A stretch of DNA of 64,000 nt from DASTFP01 sp963744345 (GTDB lineage Bacteria; Verrucomicrobiota; Verrucomicrobiia; Chthoniobacterales; Terrimicrobiaceae): positions 62,001-126,000 of the forward strand of contig CAVUTD010000029.1 of assembly GCA_963744345.1 (NCBI GenBank), read 5' to 3'. The position numbers and the translations under genes are program-made. How positions within the stretch are numbered: the first letter of the stretch is position 1; the number at the start of each line of letters is the position of its first letter. Positions 46,177 through 54,540 of this stretch are shown here, piece after piece. The notes beneath the pieces are model-generated. The model was given only the letters and a program-made list of their open reading frames with translations. It was not told where the DNA came from and searched no databases.

Positions 46177-46695
46177 ATGCTTATCTCCCAACTCCTAAAC
46201 GACAAGATCAATCAGCAAATCGGGTACGAGTTCGCGGCAAGCATTCAGTACACAGCGATCGCATCGCACTTTGATGCCGAATCACTGCCTTTTCTGGCCA
46301 AGCACTTCTACAAGCAAGCGAAAGAGGAACATGAGCACGCCACGAAGTTCATTAAGTTCCTCATCGATGCCGGAGCGCGCGTCGAAATTCCCGAAGTCAG
46401 CAAACCGGTCGCACGCTTTCCCTTTGCCGAGGACGCCGTGAAGCTTTCCCTGGAGCAGGAGATCAAAGTCACCGATCTCATCAACACTTTGATGGATACC
46501 GCGCTCAAAGAAAACAATCACATCGCTTCCACGTTCCTGCAATGGTTCGTTATAGAGCAGCTGGAAGAAGTCAGCTCGATGGACCAACTTCTAAAGATTG
46601 TCCAGCGTGCCGGCGAGGGACGTCTACTGCTCGTCGAACAATATCTGGCCGGATACAAGGCAGCAGGTGCTATCTCAGATAAGGATGATGATTAG
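46177..46695 (+). CDS. ftnA: Bacterial non-heme ferritin
   Basis: The 172-residue four-helix ferritin subunit oxidises Fe(II) and stores Fe(III) in a 24-mer. Ferroxidase residues are visible in order: Glu in NQQIGYEFAAS, Glu and His in AKEEHEHATKF, Glu in LKENNHIA and the helix FLQWFVIEQLEEVSSMDQLL. The start is set at MLISQLLNDKINQQ; the frame is open for 14 further codons upstream that do not match the family. The SufT gene follows after 52 bases, so iron storage and Fe-S assembly may share expression. Confidence 0.92.
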   Translation: MLISQLLNDKINQQIGYEFAASIQYTAIASHFDAESLPFLAKHFYKQAKEEHEHATKFIKFLIDAGARVEIPEVSKPVARFPFAEDAVKLSLEQEIKVTDLINTLMDTALKENNHIASTFLQWFVIEQLEEVSSMDQLLKIVQRAGEGRLLLVEQYLAGYKAAGAISDKDDD

Positions 46696-46712
46696 CCTTT
46701 CCGCGCCTGAAA

Positions 46713-46740
46713 CTCTCAACCATCAACTCTCAACCATCAA
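46713..46740 (+). repeat. Tandem 14-bp duplication
   Basis: CTCTCAACCATCAA occurs twice in direct tandem in the gap between ferritin and sufT, ending 7 bases before the sufT ATG. No purine-rich Shine-Dalgarno sequence is seen there, so the repeat occupies the place of the ribosome-binding region. Confidence 0.7.
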
Positions 46741-46747
46741 CTTTGCT

Positions 46748-47290
46748 ATGAGTCACCAATACTCAGCCAAGACCTCGCGCGAGGTGGAGGTCACGCGCAT
46801 TCCAAGCGGTGAAAGGATTACCCTTCCCCCAGATACCCAGGTGGTCATTACTCAAGCGTTAGGAGGTTCCTACACGATCCTGGTCCCCAGTCAGGCTGGG
46901 CTGTACCGCATCGAAGGACAGGATGCCGATGCCATTGGCGAAAAGCCGGCCGAAACCTCCGAAATACCTGCCGACGGCAATCTTGAGCAGGCGGTATGGG
47001 ATCAACTCAAGACTTGTTACGATCCCGAGATTCCGGTCAATATTGTTGACCTCGGGCTCATCTACGCGCTCGATGTCAAGTCCCGCGAGGAAGGCGGCTG
47101 CGATGTTAACGTGCAAATGACTCTTACCGCGCCGGGCTGTGGAATGGGTCCGATTCTCGCCAGTGAAGCGCGGCAAAAAATTCTCACAATCGACGGAGTG
47201 ACCGACGCCAGCGTGGACTTGGTGTGGGATCCCCCGTGGACTCCCGAGCGCATCAGCGAGGAGGGCAAACAAAAGCTTGGGATGATCTAG
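46748..47290 (+). CDS. sufT: SufT-like Fe-S assembly protein (DUF59/MIP18 domain)
   Basis: The 180-residue protein has an N-terminal strand-rich segment (SREVEVTRIPSGERITLPP) followed by a DUF59 domain: LKTCYDPEIPVNIVDLGLIY, VNVQMTLTAPGCGMGPI with the conserved cysteine, and VDLVWDPPWTPERISEEGK. The combination matches SufT proteins, which help mature Fe-S proteins when iron demand is high. The start is the ATG at 46748, inside a longer open frame that overlaps ferritin. No sufBCD genes are in the window. Confidence 0.88.
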   Translation: MSHQYSAKTSREVEVTRIPSGERITLPPDTQVVITQALGGSYTILVPSQAGLYRIEGQDADAIGEKPAETSEIPADGNLEQAVWDQLKTCYDPEIPVNIVDLGLIYALDVKSREEGGCDVNVQMTLTAPGCGMGPILASEARQKILTIDGVTDASVDLVWDPPWTPERISEEGKQKLGMI

Positions 47291-47355
47291 GAGCAAAATG
47301 TCTTTATCGCTCGCAGACAAAGCGCAATCCTGAAGGCTCAACAACCCCTCCTCTG

Positions 47356-48783
47356 ATGATTTTCCTCGGCATCGACTGCGGCACGCAAAGCACAAAGACC
47401 ATTGCTCTCGATTGGGAGAGCGGGCGAATTCTCGCCTCCGCACAAAAAAGCTACGGTTTCGTTCCCAACCTGCCGCCCGGCGCAATGGAACAGCACCCGA
47501 AGGATTGGATTGACGCGGCGGAACAATCCATCGGTGAAGTCATTAACACACTCGGGGGGCGCAAGGAGGAAATTCGCGGCATCGGTGTCAGCGGACAGCA
47601 ACACGGACTGGTCGTCCTCGACGGGGAAGATCGCGTGGTGCGCCCAGCCAAGCTATGGAACGACACGACGACGAGCGGACAGTGCGACCAAATTACGGAT
47701 CATTTTGGAGGGCCGGCCGGGGTCATTTCCCTGGTAGGGAACACGATGCGCACGGGCTACACCGCCCCGAAAATCCTGTGGCTGCGTCAGAACGAGCCGG
47801 AAAATTGGGAGAAAACACGAAGTGTTCTGCTCCCTCACGATTACCTGAACTTCTGGCTCACCGGCGCGAAGAGAATGGAGTTCGGAGATGCTTCCGGCAC
47901 CGCTTTACTCGACGTGAAAACGCGAGAGTGGTCAACGCAAGTGGTGGACTACATCGCCGAGGATCTTTCCGAAAAGCTTCCCCAGCTGTTACCTTCCACC
48001 GCCTCCCACGGAACCTTACGCCGGAACCTTTGTGAGAAGTGGGGTCTCACCAACACCCCTTTGGTGAGTGCAGGCGGCGGCGACAACATGATGGCCGCAA
48101 TCGGAACCGGCAATATCCAACCTGGGGTGGTGACCGCGAGCTTGGGAACATCTGGAACGCTGTTCGCCTTCTCCACGGCTCCAATCATCGATCCAGAGGG
48201 CGAAGTGGCGGCCTTTTGCGACAGCACGGACAATTGGTTGCCGTTGATCTGTACATTGAATCTTACCCTTGTTACGGAGCATATCCGCAAGTCTTTCGGC
48301 TGGGATTACGCGCAACTCGAAGACCAGATTCGCTCCGTGCCCGTCGGTTGTGACGGGCTTCTCCTCTTGCCTTACCTGACGGGAGAGCGGACACCAGATT
48401 TGCCGAACGGCACCGGTGTTTTCCATGGATTAACGCTCACCAATTTCACCGCTCCCCACCTGGCTCGCGCCGCGTTCGAAGGGGTAACTCTCGGCTTGGG
48501 TTACGGGCTGGAACGTTTTCGCGAACTTGGCCTGCATCCCGCCGAGATACGGCTTACCGGGGGCGGAAGCAATAGTCGTCTCTGGCGCCAGATGTGTGCG
48601 GACGTCTTCGGCGTTCCAACTGTTTGCCTTCAGAGTGGAGAGGGAGCCGGTCTCGGGGGCGCGCTTCAGGCCGCTTGGATCTGGGAGAAAGAACACGGTT
48701 CGAACGCTCCGTTAGCCGAAATTTCCGATCGCCTTGTTCAGGTGGATGAAACCTCGCGCAATGAACCCGATGCCGAGTGCTAA
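47356..48783 (+). CDS. xylB: Xylulokinase (FGGY family)
   Basis: XylB phosphorylates D-xylulose to xylulose 5-phosphate, feeding the pentose phosphate pathway. The 475-residue protein has the FGGY fold: MIFLGIDCGTQSTKTIALD, GIGVSGQQHGLVVLD (sugar-binding QHG), a catalytic aspartate in SAGGGDNMMAAIGTG, VTASLGTSGTLFAFS and a C-terminal ADP site RLTGGGSNSRLWRQM. The QHG motif favours xylulokinase over glycerol kinase. No xylose isomerase is adjacent. The start is the ATG 65 bases after sufT; the longer frame overlaps sufT. Confidence 0.88.
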   Translation: MIFLGIDCGTQSTKTIALDWESGRILASAQKSYGFVPNLPPGAMEQHPKDWIDAAEQSIGEVINTLGGRKEEIRGIGVSGQQHGLVVLDGEDRVVRPAKLWNDTTTSGQCDQITDHFGGPAGVISLVGNTMRTGYTAPKILWLRQNEPENWEKTRSVLLPHDYLNFWLTGAKRMEFGDASGTALLDVKTREWSTQVVDYIAEDLSEKLPQLLPSTASHGTLRRNLCEKWGLTNTPLVSAGGGDNMMAAIGTGNIQPGVVTASLGTSGTLFAFSTAPIIDPEGEVAAFCDSTDNWLPLICTLNLTLVTEHIRKSFGWDYAQLEDQIRSVPVGCDGLLLLPYLTGERTPDLPNGTGVFHGLTLTNFTAPHLARAAFEGVTLGLGYGLERFRELGLHPAEIRLTGGGSNSRLWRQMCADVFGVPTVCLQSGEGAGLGGALQAAWIWEKEHGSNAPLAEISDRLVQVDETSRNEPDAEC

Positions 48784-48908
48784 CCGCGTGTACTTGGACG
48801 CCTTAAAGAGGACATCGGGAATTCGCAAAGCGCTTAAAGAAGCCCAGTTCATCTAAGGGGACGACGAACTCCCCGCGCCGGACCGGACGTCCATGGAAGC
48901 TTTCTGAA

Positions 48909-49454
48909 ATGCGCCTTGTCCTTGCAGCAACCGGTGCCAGCGGAGCGATCTATCTACAGCGCCTTCTGCACTATCTTGACGGCACAGGCCATGAGCTGCA
49001 TCTCGTCGTAAGCGCCTACGCGAAACAAGTCATTCACGAGGAGCTCGGCGAATGGAAGAGCCCTTCCGGGGTCATTGAGCACTCGGACAAGAGCATGAAT
49101 GCCCCATTCGCCAGCGGCAGCGCAAAGTTCGACGCAATGATCGTCGTTCCCTGCTCCATGGGCACTCTGAGCCGGATCGCGCATGGGATCAGCGAGGGTC
49201 TTATTCTGCGTGCGGCAGATGTCTTCTTGAAGGAGCGGCGCAGACTCATTCTCGTCCCCCGCGAGACACCATGGAATCTGATTCATGCCAAGAACGCCGT
49301 GGCAGTGATCGAGGCCGGGGCGACCTTGATCCCAGCGTCTCCCTCCTTTTATAGCAATCCGGGCAACCTCATTGAACTCGCCGATACTGTCGTCTGGCGC
49401 ATTCTCGACCAGATCGGCGTGGATGCTCCCAACGCTTGTCGTTGGCGAGAGTGA
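48909..49454 (+). CDS. ubiX: Flavin prenyltransferase UbiX
   Basis: The 181-residue protein makes prenylated FMN, the cofactor of UbiD-type decarboxylases. It shows the FMN-binding LVLAATGASGAIYLQRLL, VVPCSMGTLSRIAHG, the RLILVPRETPWNLIHA strand and PASPSFYSNPGNL near the C-terminus, all characteristic. No ubiD is in the window. In bacteria using the menaquinone futalosine route or ubiquinone synthesis, UbiX is needed for a decarboxylation step; which applies here is unknown. Confidence 0.93.
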   Translation: MRLVLAATGASGAIYLQRLLHYLDGTGHELHLVVSAYAKQVIHEELGEWKSPSGVIEHSDKSMNAPFASGSAKFDAMIVVPCSMGTLSRIAHGISEGLILRAADVFLKERRRLILVPRETPWNLIHAKNAVAVIEAGATLIPASPSFYSNPGNLIELADTVVWRILDQIGVDAPNACRWRE

Positions 49455-49552
49455 CTCGCCTCTTTCTCGAATGTCGGGGGCTTCCCCCTCCAAAGCAACA
49501 CGGGGTAAACTGCTCGCTGGATTATTTTTAGCGGGCCGCTCATCATCGGGCG

Positions 49553-50257
49553 ATGCTCGATGTGATCGAAAAGCTGCTCACCTTGCAGGACCGCGACCAA
49601 CGTCTTCGAACCTTTCAAACCGAACTCGCTCATCTCCCCGAAGAACGCAAAACTCGCGAAAAACAACTCGCCGAATCCGCGGTTCAGCTTGAGCAAGCCC
49701 GAACCCGGGCCAAGGAAATTGAGATCGAAAAGAGAAAGCTCGAGATGGAAGTTCGCGCCAAGCAAGACCCCATTGCCCGCTACAAACAGCAGCAGCTCCA
49801 AACCCGAAGAAACGAGGAATACGCGGCCCTCGCCCATGAAATTGAAGCCGCTGAAAAGGCCATCACGAGTCTTGAAGACCGAGAACTCGACCTCATGGAG
49901 GAACTCGAAAAACTCGCTCCAGAGATCGCCTCGGCCGAAAGGATACACGCGGAAGAGCGCAAAAAACTCGAACACCTCCTCTCAGCGCTCGAAACCAGAA
50001 AATCCAACTTGGAAGCTCGCCTCCGCGACCTCAAGGACGAGCATGAACGCCTGGCAAACGCGCTCGATGAAAATGTCCGTGATCTTTACCTCCACCTCTT
50101 CAAAACCAAACACGGCACCGCCGTCGTGACCCTCGAACATGAAGTCTGCATGGGCTGCCATATGAAGGTGACCGCCCAAACCGTTGTCCAGGTCCGTGCC
50201 GCCAAGCACATCGTCCACTGCCCCCAATGTGGACGCATCCTCTACTCTCCCGAGTAG
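49553..50257 (+). CDS. Coiled-coil protein with C4 zinc ribbon
   Basis: The 234-residue protein is a long antiparallel-type coiled coil (about 1-185, rich in Glu, Leu, Arg and Lys) ending in a zinc ribbon, CMGCHMKV and CPQCGRIL, with two CxxC pairs. This is the zf-RING_7 family, found across Chlamydiae, Verrucomicrobia and Actinobacteria. Nucleic-acid binding is often suggested for it, but no defined role is known to me. The start ATG lies 98 bases after ubiX. Confidence 0.82.
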   Translation: MLDVIEKLLTLQDRDQRLRTFQTELAHLPEERKTREKQLAESAVQLEQARTRAKEIEIEKRKLEMEVRAKQDPIARYKQQQLQTRRNEEYAALAHEIEAAEKAITSLEDRELDLMEELEKLAPEIASAERIHAEERKKLEHLLSALETRKSNLEARLRDLKDEHERLANALDENVRDLYLHLFKTKHGTAVVTLEHEVCMGCHMKVTAQTVVQVRAAKHIVHCPQCGRILYSPE

Positions 50258-50269
50258 TCCCCCAAAAAG

Positions 50270-50286
50270 AACGGAAAAATTCCGTT
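50270..50286 (+). terminator. Hairpin after the zinc-ribbon gene
   Basis: AACGGAA and TTCCGTT pair perfectly around an AAA loop, 12 bases after the stop of the zinc-ribbon gene. An A5 run just upstream would give a U-run on the opposite strand only, so as a plus-strand terminator it is weak. The last bases overlap a TTGACA hexamer that could be the -35 of the porin promoter. Confidence 0.4.
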
Positions 50287-50320
50287 GACACCTCGAGCAA
50301 AAAAACTAAAACGCGCCGAT

Positions 50321-50341
50321 ATACGACAATTATGATCGTAT
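50321..50341. promoter_or_regulatory. Candidate operator (inverted repeat) before the OprB porin
   Basis: ATACGA and TCGTAT form a 6-bp inverted repeat with a 9-base A+T-rich spacer containing TATGAT, 71 bases before the porin ATG. TTGACA lies at 50285. The layout would suit a repressor site at a promoter, but the repeat is short and I cannot name a regulator. Confidence 0.25.
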
Positions 50342-50411
50342 TAACGAACCGCATGGGTAAGCAGGGCTGGCGACGGCTTGGCTGATCTCACGCTAGGGAG
50401 CGCCAGAGAAA

Positions 50412-51827
50412 ATGAAAAAGAACAAAATGATGAAGTTTGCCGTTTGGGGTTTGGTAGGGGGCATGGCCCTTCAAGTTCGGGCTGGCCAGCAGGCAAGTCC
50501 TGAGTCGAGTGCAAGCACATCGGCTTTGGAATCTTGGTGGGATGGGAAGTGGGCCTCCGGGAATTGGTTTCGATTTCGGGACACCCTTGAGGATCACGGT
50601 CTGAAGCTGGGGGTGGAGTGGAAGGCTAACTTTCTCTGGAATGTGGATGGCGGGCTTCAACGGCGCTTCGGATACGACGATGAGTTCAAATTTCGTGGAA
50701 CGCTGGACTTCGCCAAGCTTACGGGATGGAACCCGCTCGAGGGGTTGACGCTCTATTCGGACTTGCGCTACCGAGGCGGGGGCGGTGTGAACAAATATGT
50801 TGGGACGAGCAGCCAATTCGCTCCAAGCACCTTTCAAGGCGGGAGGCTATGGCGTTTTCAGCAAGTTTATTTAAGCTACACGACTCCAGAGCTCTTCGGG
50901 ATCAAGGAATTTCTGACACTGTCCGGCGGCTGGCAGAATCCGACCGACATCTTCATCAATCAGCCGTTAAACAAATTCTTCATTAACAACACCTTCACTT
51001 CCAATCGAGGGATTGGGGCGAATGGTATCGGATGGGGCGGCAGCTACTCGGCTTGGGGCGGCTATATCAAGGTGAAGCCCACGGAGTGGTATTATCTGCA
51101 GAGCGGTCTGTATATGGCCATTCCGGATGCGAGTACTCCCTCCAACCACGGTCTTTTCTTCGCCGGAGCGCAACCGCCGGAACGCAACGGTCTCTTCTGG
51201 TTGATTGAGAACGGGTTTACGCCAAAAATCGGTCCTTCACAACTTCCGGGTCGTTACGCCGCTGGGTTGATCTACTGGGGCGTTGAGAATACCTCTTTCT
51301 TCGGAGAACCATATGATCAGAGATTGCTCTTCTATTGGCAGGCCGATCAGCAGCTGTACCGCGAACCCTCGCCGGTGGCCCCACCGCCGACGGTGGCGGC
51401 ACCTGACGGCAAGTCGAGCTTGGACGGGAAAGAGGTCAGGGAGACTGCCAAATCATCCAAGCCGAAATTGAGTGAACAAGGATTGTACTTCTTCAGTTTG
51501 ATAAATTTTGCGCCCAAGTACAACAACCCCCTGCCGTTTTACTTTCAGACCGGGTTGGTCTACAGGGGACTTATTCCCAAGCGCGACCAGGACCAGATTG
51601 GCGTCGCCTTTGCCTACGGCAACTATAGCTACTACAAACAGATTGCCGATGAAGATCGAGGACGCACGGCGCAAATCTACGAGGCCGTTCTGGAGTTTGA
51701 TTACCGCGTCCAGGTCAATAAGTGGTTCTACGCTCAGCCTGTGATTCAGTACATTATCCGTCCCAATGGAACTGGACTTGTGGAGAACGCAACCGTGCTG
51801 GGGTTTCAATTAGGCGCGACATTCTAA
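50412..51827 (+). CDS. OprB-family carbohydrate-selective porin
   Basis: A 471-residue outer-membrane beta-barrel protein. A signal peptide (MKFAVWGLVGGMALQVRAG region) is followed by WASGNWFRFRDTLEDHGLKL, the family's opening, then many aromatic-rich alternating strands and a C-terminal phenylalanine (LGFQLGATF) for BAM recognition. OprB porins pass sugars such as glucose across the outer membrane. A Pro/Ala-rich loop with Lys and Ser lies near residues 320-350. An inverted repeat and a TTGACA hexamer upstream hint at regulation. Confidence 0.85.
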   Translation: MKKNKMMKFAVWGLVGGMALQVRAGQQASPESSASTSALESWWDGKWASGNWFRFRDTLEDHGLKLGVEWKANFLWNVDGGLQRRFGYDDEFKFRGTLDFAKLTGWNPLEGLTLYSDLRYRGGGGVNKYVGTSSQFAPSTFQGGRLWRFQQVYLSYTTPELFGIKEFLTLSGGWQNPTDIFINQPLNKFFINNTFTSNRGIGANGIGWGGSYSAWGGYIKVKPTEWYYLQSGLYMAIPDASTPSNHGLFFAGAQPPERNGLFWLIENGFTPKIGPSQLPGRYAAGLIYWGVENTSFFGEPYDQRLLFYWQADQQLYREPSPVAPPPTVAAPDGKSSLDGKEVRETAKSSKPKLSEQGLYFFSLINFAPKYNNPLPFYFQTGLVYRGLIPKRDQDQIGVAFAYGNYSYYKQIADEDRGRTAQIYEAVLEFDYRVQVNKWFYAQPVIQYIIRPNGTGLVENATVLGFQLGATF

Positions 51828-52029
51828 CGCGCTGAGGGCGGAACTATCCTGACGCAGTCTGCGGAAGGTTCGGTTTGGGCGATTTTTCTACCCGAGCAGC
51901 AAAGTTCTCCAAAGCTGCCTTTCTTTCAATATTCAGCGCCTCCTGAAATATCGCCTTTCCCTGCATTCTGCGTTGCAACTTCCTAAGAGACACTGTTTGC
52001 TTTGCGGACACCTTACCCGGAGGTTCGTG

Positions 52030-52855
52030 ATGGAAAATTTAGTAGACAGCCAAATCACTGATCGCTTCAACTCGGGCCGGCAAGATGTACACCATCTGAT
52101 AGCTCCATTGATCGAGCTCGCTTCCAAATCTTCTTCTCTCATAGTGGGTTATGGAGCTCCGCAATCTGGTCTTCGCAGTGAAGCAATCCCGTATTTCCAC
52201 GTTTGCGGCACGCCTACCGATAAGGAACCGCTCCGCGTGCTCGTAATTGGCGGGTGGGTGGGCACCGAGATCATCACGCCGTACGCCATCGCGCGCTTGC
52301 TGGCGGCTTTGGAGTCTCGGCTGCGGCTTGCTACCGGCATCGAGATTACCGCTTACCCGGTCGCAAACCTCGAAGCACACCGGCGAAACGGTATTCCTCA
52401 CAACGACGCAGCGGATCGACGGCATGTCTTGCTGGGAAAACTCGCAGTGCAGTCACGTGCAAGTCCTTGAGCGCGAACTGGAGCGCTACGCATACGATGC
52501 AATTTTTCTGCTGCGTCAAAATCCGCGCGCACTCGACGCGGATGTGGAAGCTTGGCTCGCTGAGGAAGAGCAAAAGATTATTCTGGCCGACGCTCTCAAG
52601 CGCTACGCCACCACCAGCCCACTTTTTCAATGGAGGGCCAATCCAGTGCGACCCACGTACAGCCGCACTTTCACTCCCATCCCCAATCGGGAGCGCCAAC
52701 CCGCCGAGATTATCATCGGCTTGCCGGGAGCTCTTACCGCTGAGCAGCAAGCGCAAGAGAGCATGGCTTTGATCTTAAGTCTTTCTCATGCGATGCGACA
52801 GGCACACTCCGAAGGCGTGATGAGGCCCGAAATCGCCCGCGACGGGGTTTGCTGA
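52030..52855 (+). CDS. M14-like zinc carboxypeptidase / desuccinylase-type protein, one frameshift near 52420
   Basis: Two frames join near 52420 to give about 275 residues. The first carries LRVLVIGGWVGTEIITPYAI and EITAYPVANLEAHRRNGI, which resemble the metal-binding strand and the following NP.G/R segment of M14 or succinylglutamate desuccinylase-type proteins. The second carries WENSQCSHVQVLERELERYA and the DAIFLLRQNP strand, like the region after the family's DLNR motif. The usual HxxE metal motif reads VGTE, so a ligand histidine appears to be missing. Activity is doubtful. The ATG at 52030 (MENLVDSQ) is preferred over 51973. Confidence 0.5.
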
Positions 52856-53259
52856 AGTACACCTGCGACAGCATTGCGATGTTCTTGCCGAGGGGCATTC
52901 TTTTGCCGCTTTCGTGGATGTTTATTTTCCGATAGCGGCCAAAATCGTGACTCGGCGGCTGGTTTGCTTGTCTCCTGTCGAGGAAAGCTGAGATCTCCAC
53001 ATGGACAGGTTTTCGGCTGCTTGGATGCTTTTCTACGTGCTTACGTGTTCTGGCTGCGGCGGCAGACCTCTTGTACATGGTTGGCTCGATTCTGAGGGAA
53101 CAATCTATCGTCATTCTCAGCAAGAAGACTTCGGTTCCCGCACGACAGTCAGAATGAGGGCTTCGAATTTTAGCTCCTCCAGGAAATCGGTCGACCGTAT
53201 CGACATGTTTTTCAAACGTGTCGAAACTACCTTCCGATTTCGACATATGAAGAATCTCG
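52856..53259. other. About 400 bases with no convincing gene
   Basis: Between the M14-like gene and the end of the Fic gene I see no coding sequence I trust. An open minus-strand frame covers part of it but has no recognisable motif and no coding-like composition. At 53219-53245 TGTCGAAA and TTTCGACA form an 8-bp inverted repeat with an 11-base loop, just past the fic stop, which may end that transcript. Confidence 0.5.
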
Positions 53260-54342
53260 TTATGCGGCAAGCACTCGCAGGAGAGCGGGATGTTTGTAGA
53301 GGACCTCACGTCCCTGTTTTTCGCCGGTCAGAACACCAATTTTCTCAAGTTCTTGGAGGTATTCCGAAGCGGTCTGCCGCTTGGCAATGCCGGCTTCGAC
53401 CAGGAATTGAATCTTACAGTACGGTTGGGTGAAGATCAGCTCGACGAGTTCCTTGGAATACACCTTGGGTGGGAGCTTGGCACGACAGCGAGCGAGCGTC
53501 TCATCGAAGAGGTCGCGGATCGCGACAATTCGGCCGGTTGTCCAATCTGCCGTTTCTTCGATTCCCGCTAACAAAAAGAGCAGCCAATCCTCCCAGGCGG
53601 CATTTTCCGTCACCCCGCGCAGAAGATTGTAGTATTCCACTTTGTGCTGAATGAGGTGGCGACTAACGTACAACACCGGAATGCGGAGCAGACCTGCGTG
53701 CAGCAGGTAGAGGATGTTTAGCATGCGACCGGTGCGTCCATTTCCATCGGTGAACGGGTGGATAGCCTCAAATTGGTAGTGCGCCACCGCCATGCGCACC
53801 AATGGATCCAGATCATCATCGGCAAGAAGAAACTCTTCCAGGTTGCGAAGTTTTTCCTGCATGATGGGACCTCCGACAGGCGGCGTATAGGTAATCTTCC
53901 GCTGAGAGGGATTACCGATATAAACACTATTTTCGGAGCGAAAGGTGACCTTCTCGTTGCGCAGAATACCGCAGAGTTCTTCCAGAAGACTTAATCGCAG
54001 AGGAGAGGACTGCAGAGCTTCGCTCCCTCGGCGCAACGCCCTGCGGTAGCGCAGAACCTCCTTTGCTGCGAAATCGGCGGTGCGGCTTTCATCCAGAGCA
54101 GCCTGGAAAAGAGCGTCCTGCGTAGTGACAATATTCTCTATTTCGGAGCTGAGCTTGGCCTCCTGGAGAGGGATCGCGTTAATCAGGATAGCCTGGTTGG
54201 GAATCAGGTCGCCAGCACCTTTAAGCTCCGCCAAAGCCTTATTGGCGGCCACACACCGCTTCAGAACCCGCTTGGTCTCGAGCTCACAGGCTGGTGGAAG
54301 CAAAGGAAGATTGTTGTATGGCTGCTGGGGATCGAAGCTCAT
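53260..54342 (-). CDS. Fic-domain protein, class II (self-inhibiting AMP transferase)
   Basis: A 360-residue Fic protein that likely attaches AMP to a hydroxyl side chain of a target protein. The core motif HPFTDGNGRTGR is complete (about 195-206). A class II inhibitory motif, (S/T)xxxE(G/N), is seen N-terminally as SSEIEN at 65-70, whose Glu69 would block ATP binding until relieved. A C-terminal winged-helix-like segment (KIQFLVEAGIAKRQTASEYL) may bind DNA or a partner. The start is set at MSFDPQQPYN (54342); the frame is open to 54465. No separate antitoxin is adjacent, as expected for class II. The target is unknown. Confidence 0.88.
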   Translation of the reverse strand: MSFDPQQPYNNLPLLPPACELETKRVLKRCVAANKALAELKGAGDLIPNQAILINAIPLQEAKLSSEIENIVTTQDALFQAALDESRTADFAAKEVLRYRRALRRGSEALQSSPLRLSLLEELCGILRNEKVTFRSENSVYIGNPSQRKITYTPPVGGPIMQEKLRNLEEFLLADDDLDPLVRMAVAHYQFEAIHPFTDGNGRTGRMLNILYLLHAGLLRIPVLYVSRHLIQHKVEYYNLLRGVTENAAWEDWLLFLLAGIEETADWTTGRIVAIRDLFDETLARCRAKLPPKVYSKELVELIFTQPYCKIQFLVEAGIAKRQTASEYLQELEKIGVLTGEKQGREVLYKHPALLRVLAA

Positions 54343-54540
54343 CGCATCTGCCAGGTTGAATTCGAACCCGATTAAATTTAGGGAGCGTTCACAAGCAAGT
54401 TTTTGTGTCATTTGTTCGTCCTCCGAGCATCCACCCTTTTCGACGCACCAAGGAACGAGATTCAAGCTAACGAGACCGCGCAGTGAGCTCCGACTGCGGT
54501 TCCGGGGAAATCATCTTATCAAGCTTTAGTTAAGGAAAAG

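Noticed and set aside
53190..53245. Cluster of TCGA-containing palindromes near the end of fic as a phage or plasmid attachment site
   Set aside because: No integrase, tRNA or direct repeat is nearby; the palindromes are short and better explained as transcript-end hairpins.
52734..53309. 191-codon minus-strand frame across the gap beside fic
   Set aside because: It overlaps the end of both neighbours, has no motif and no coding-like composition.
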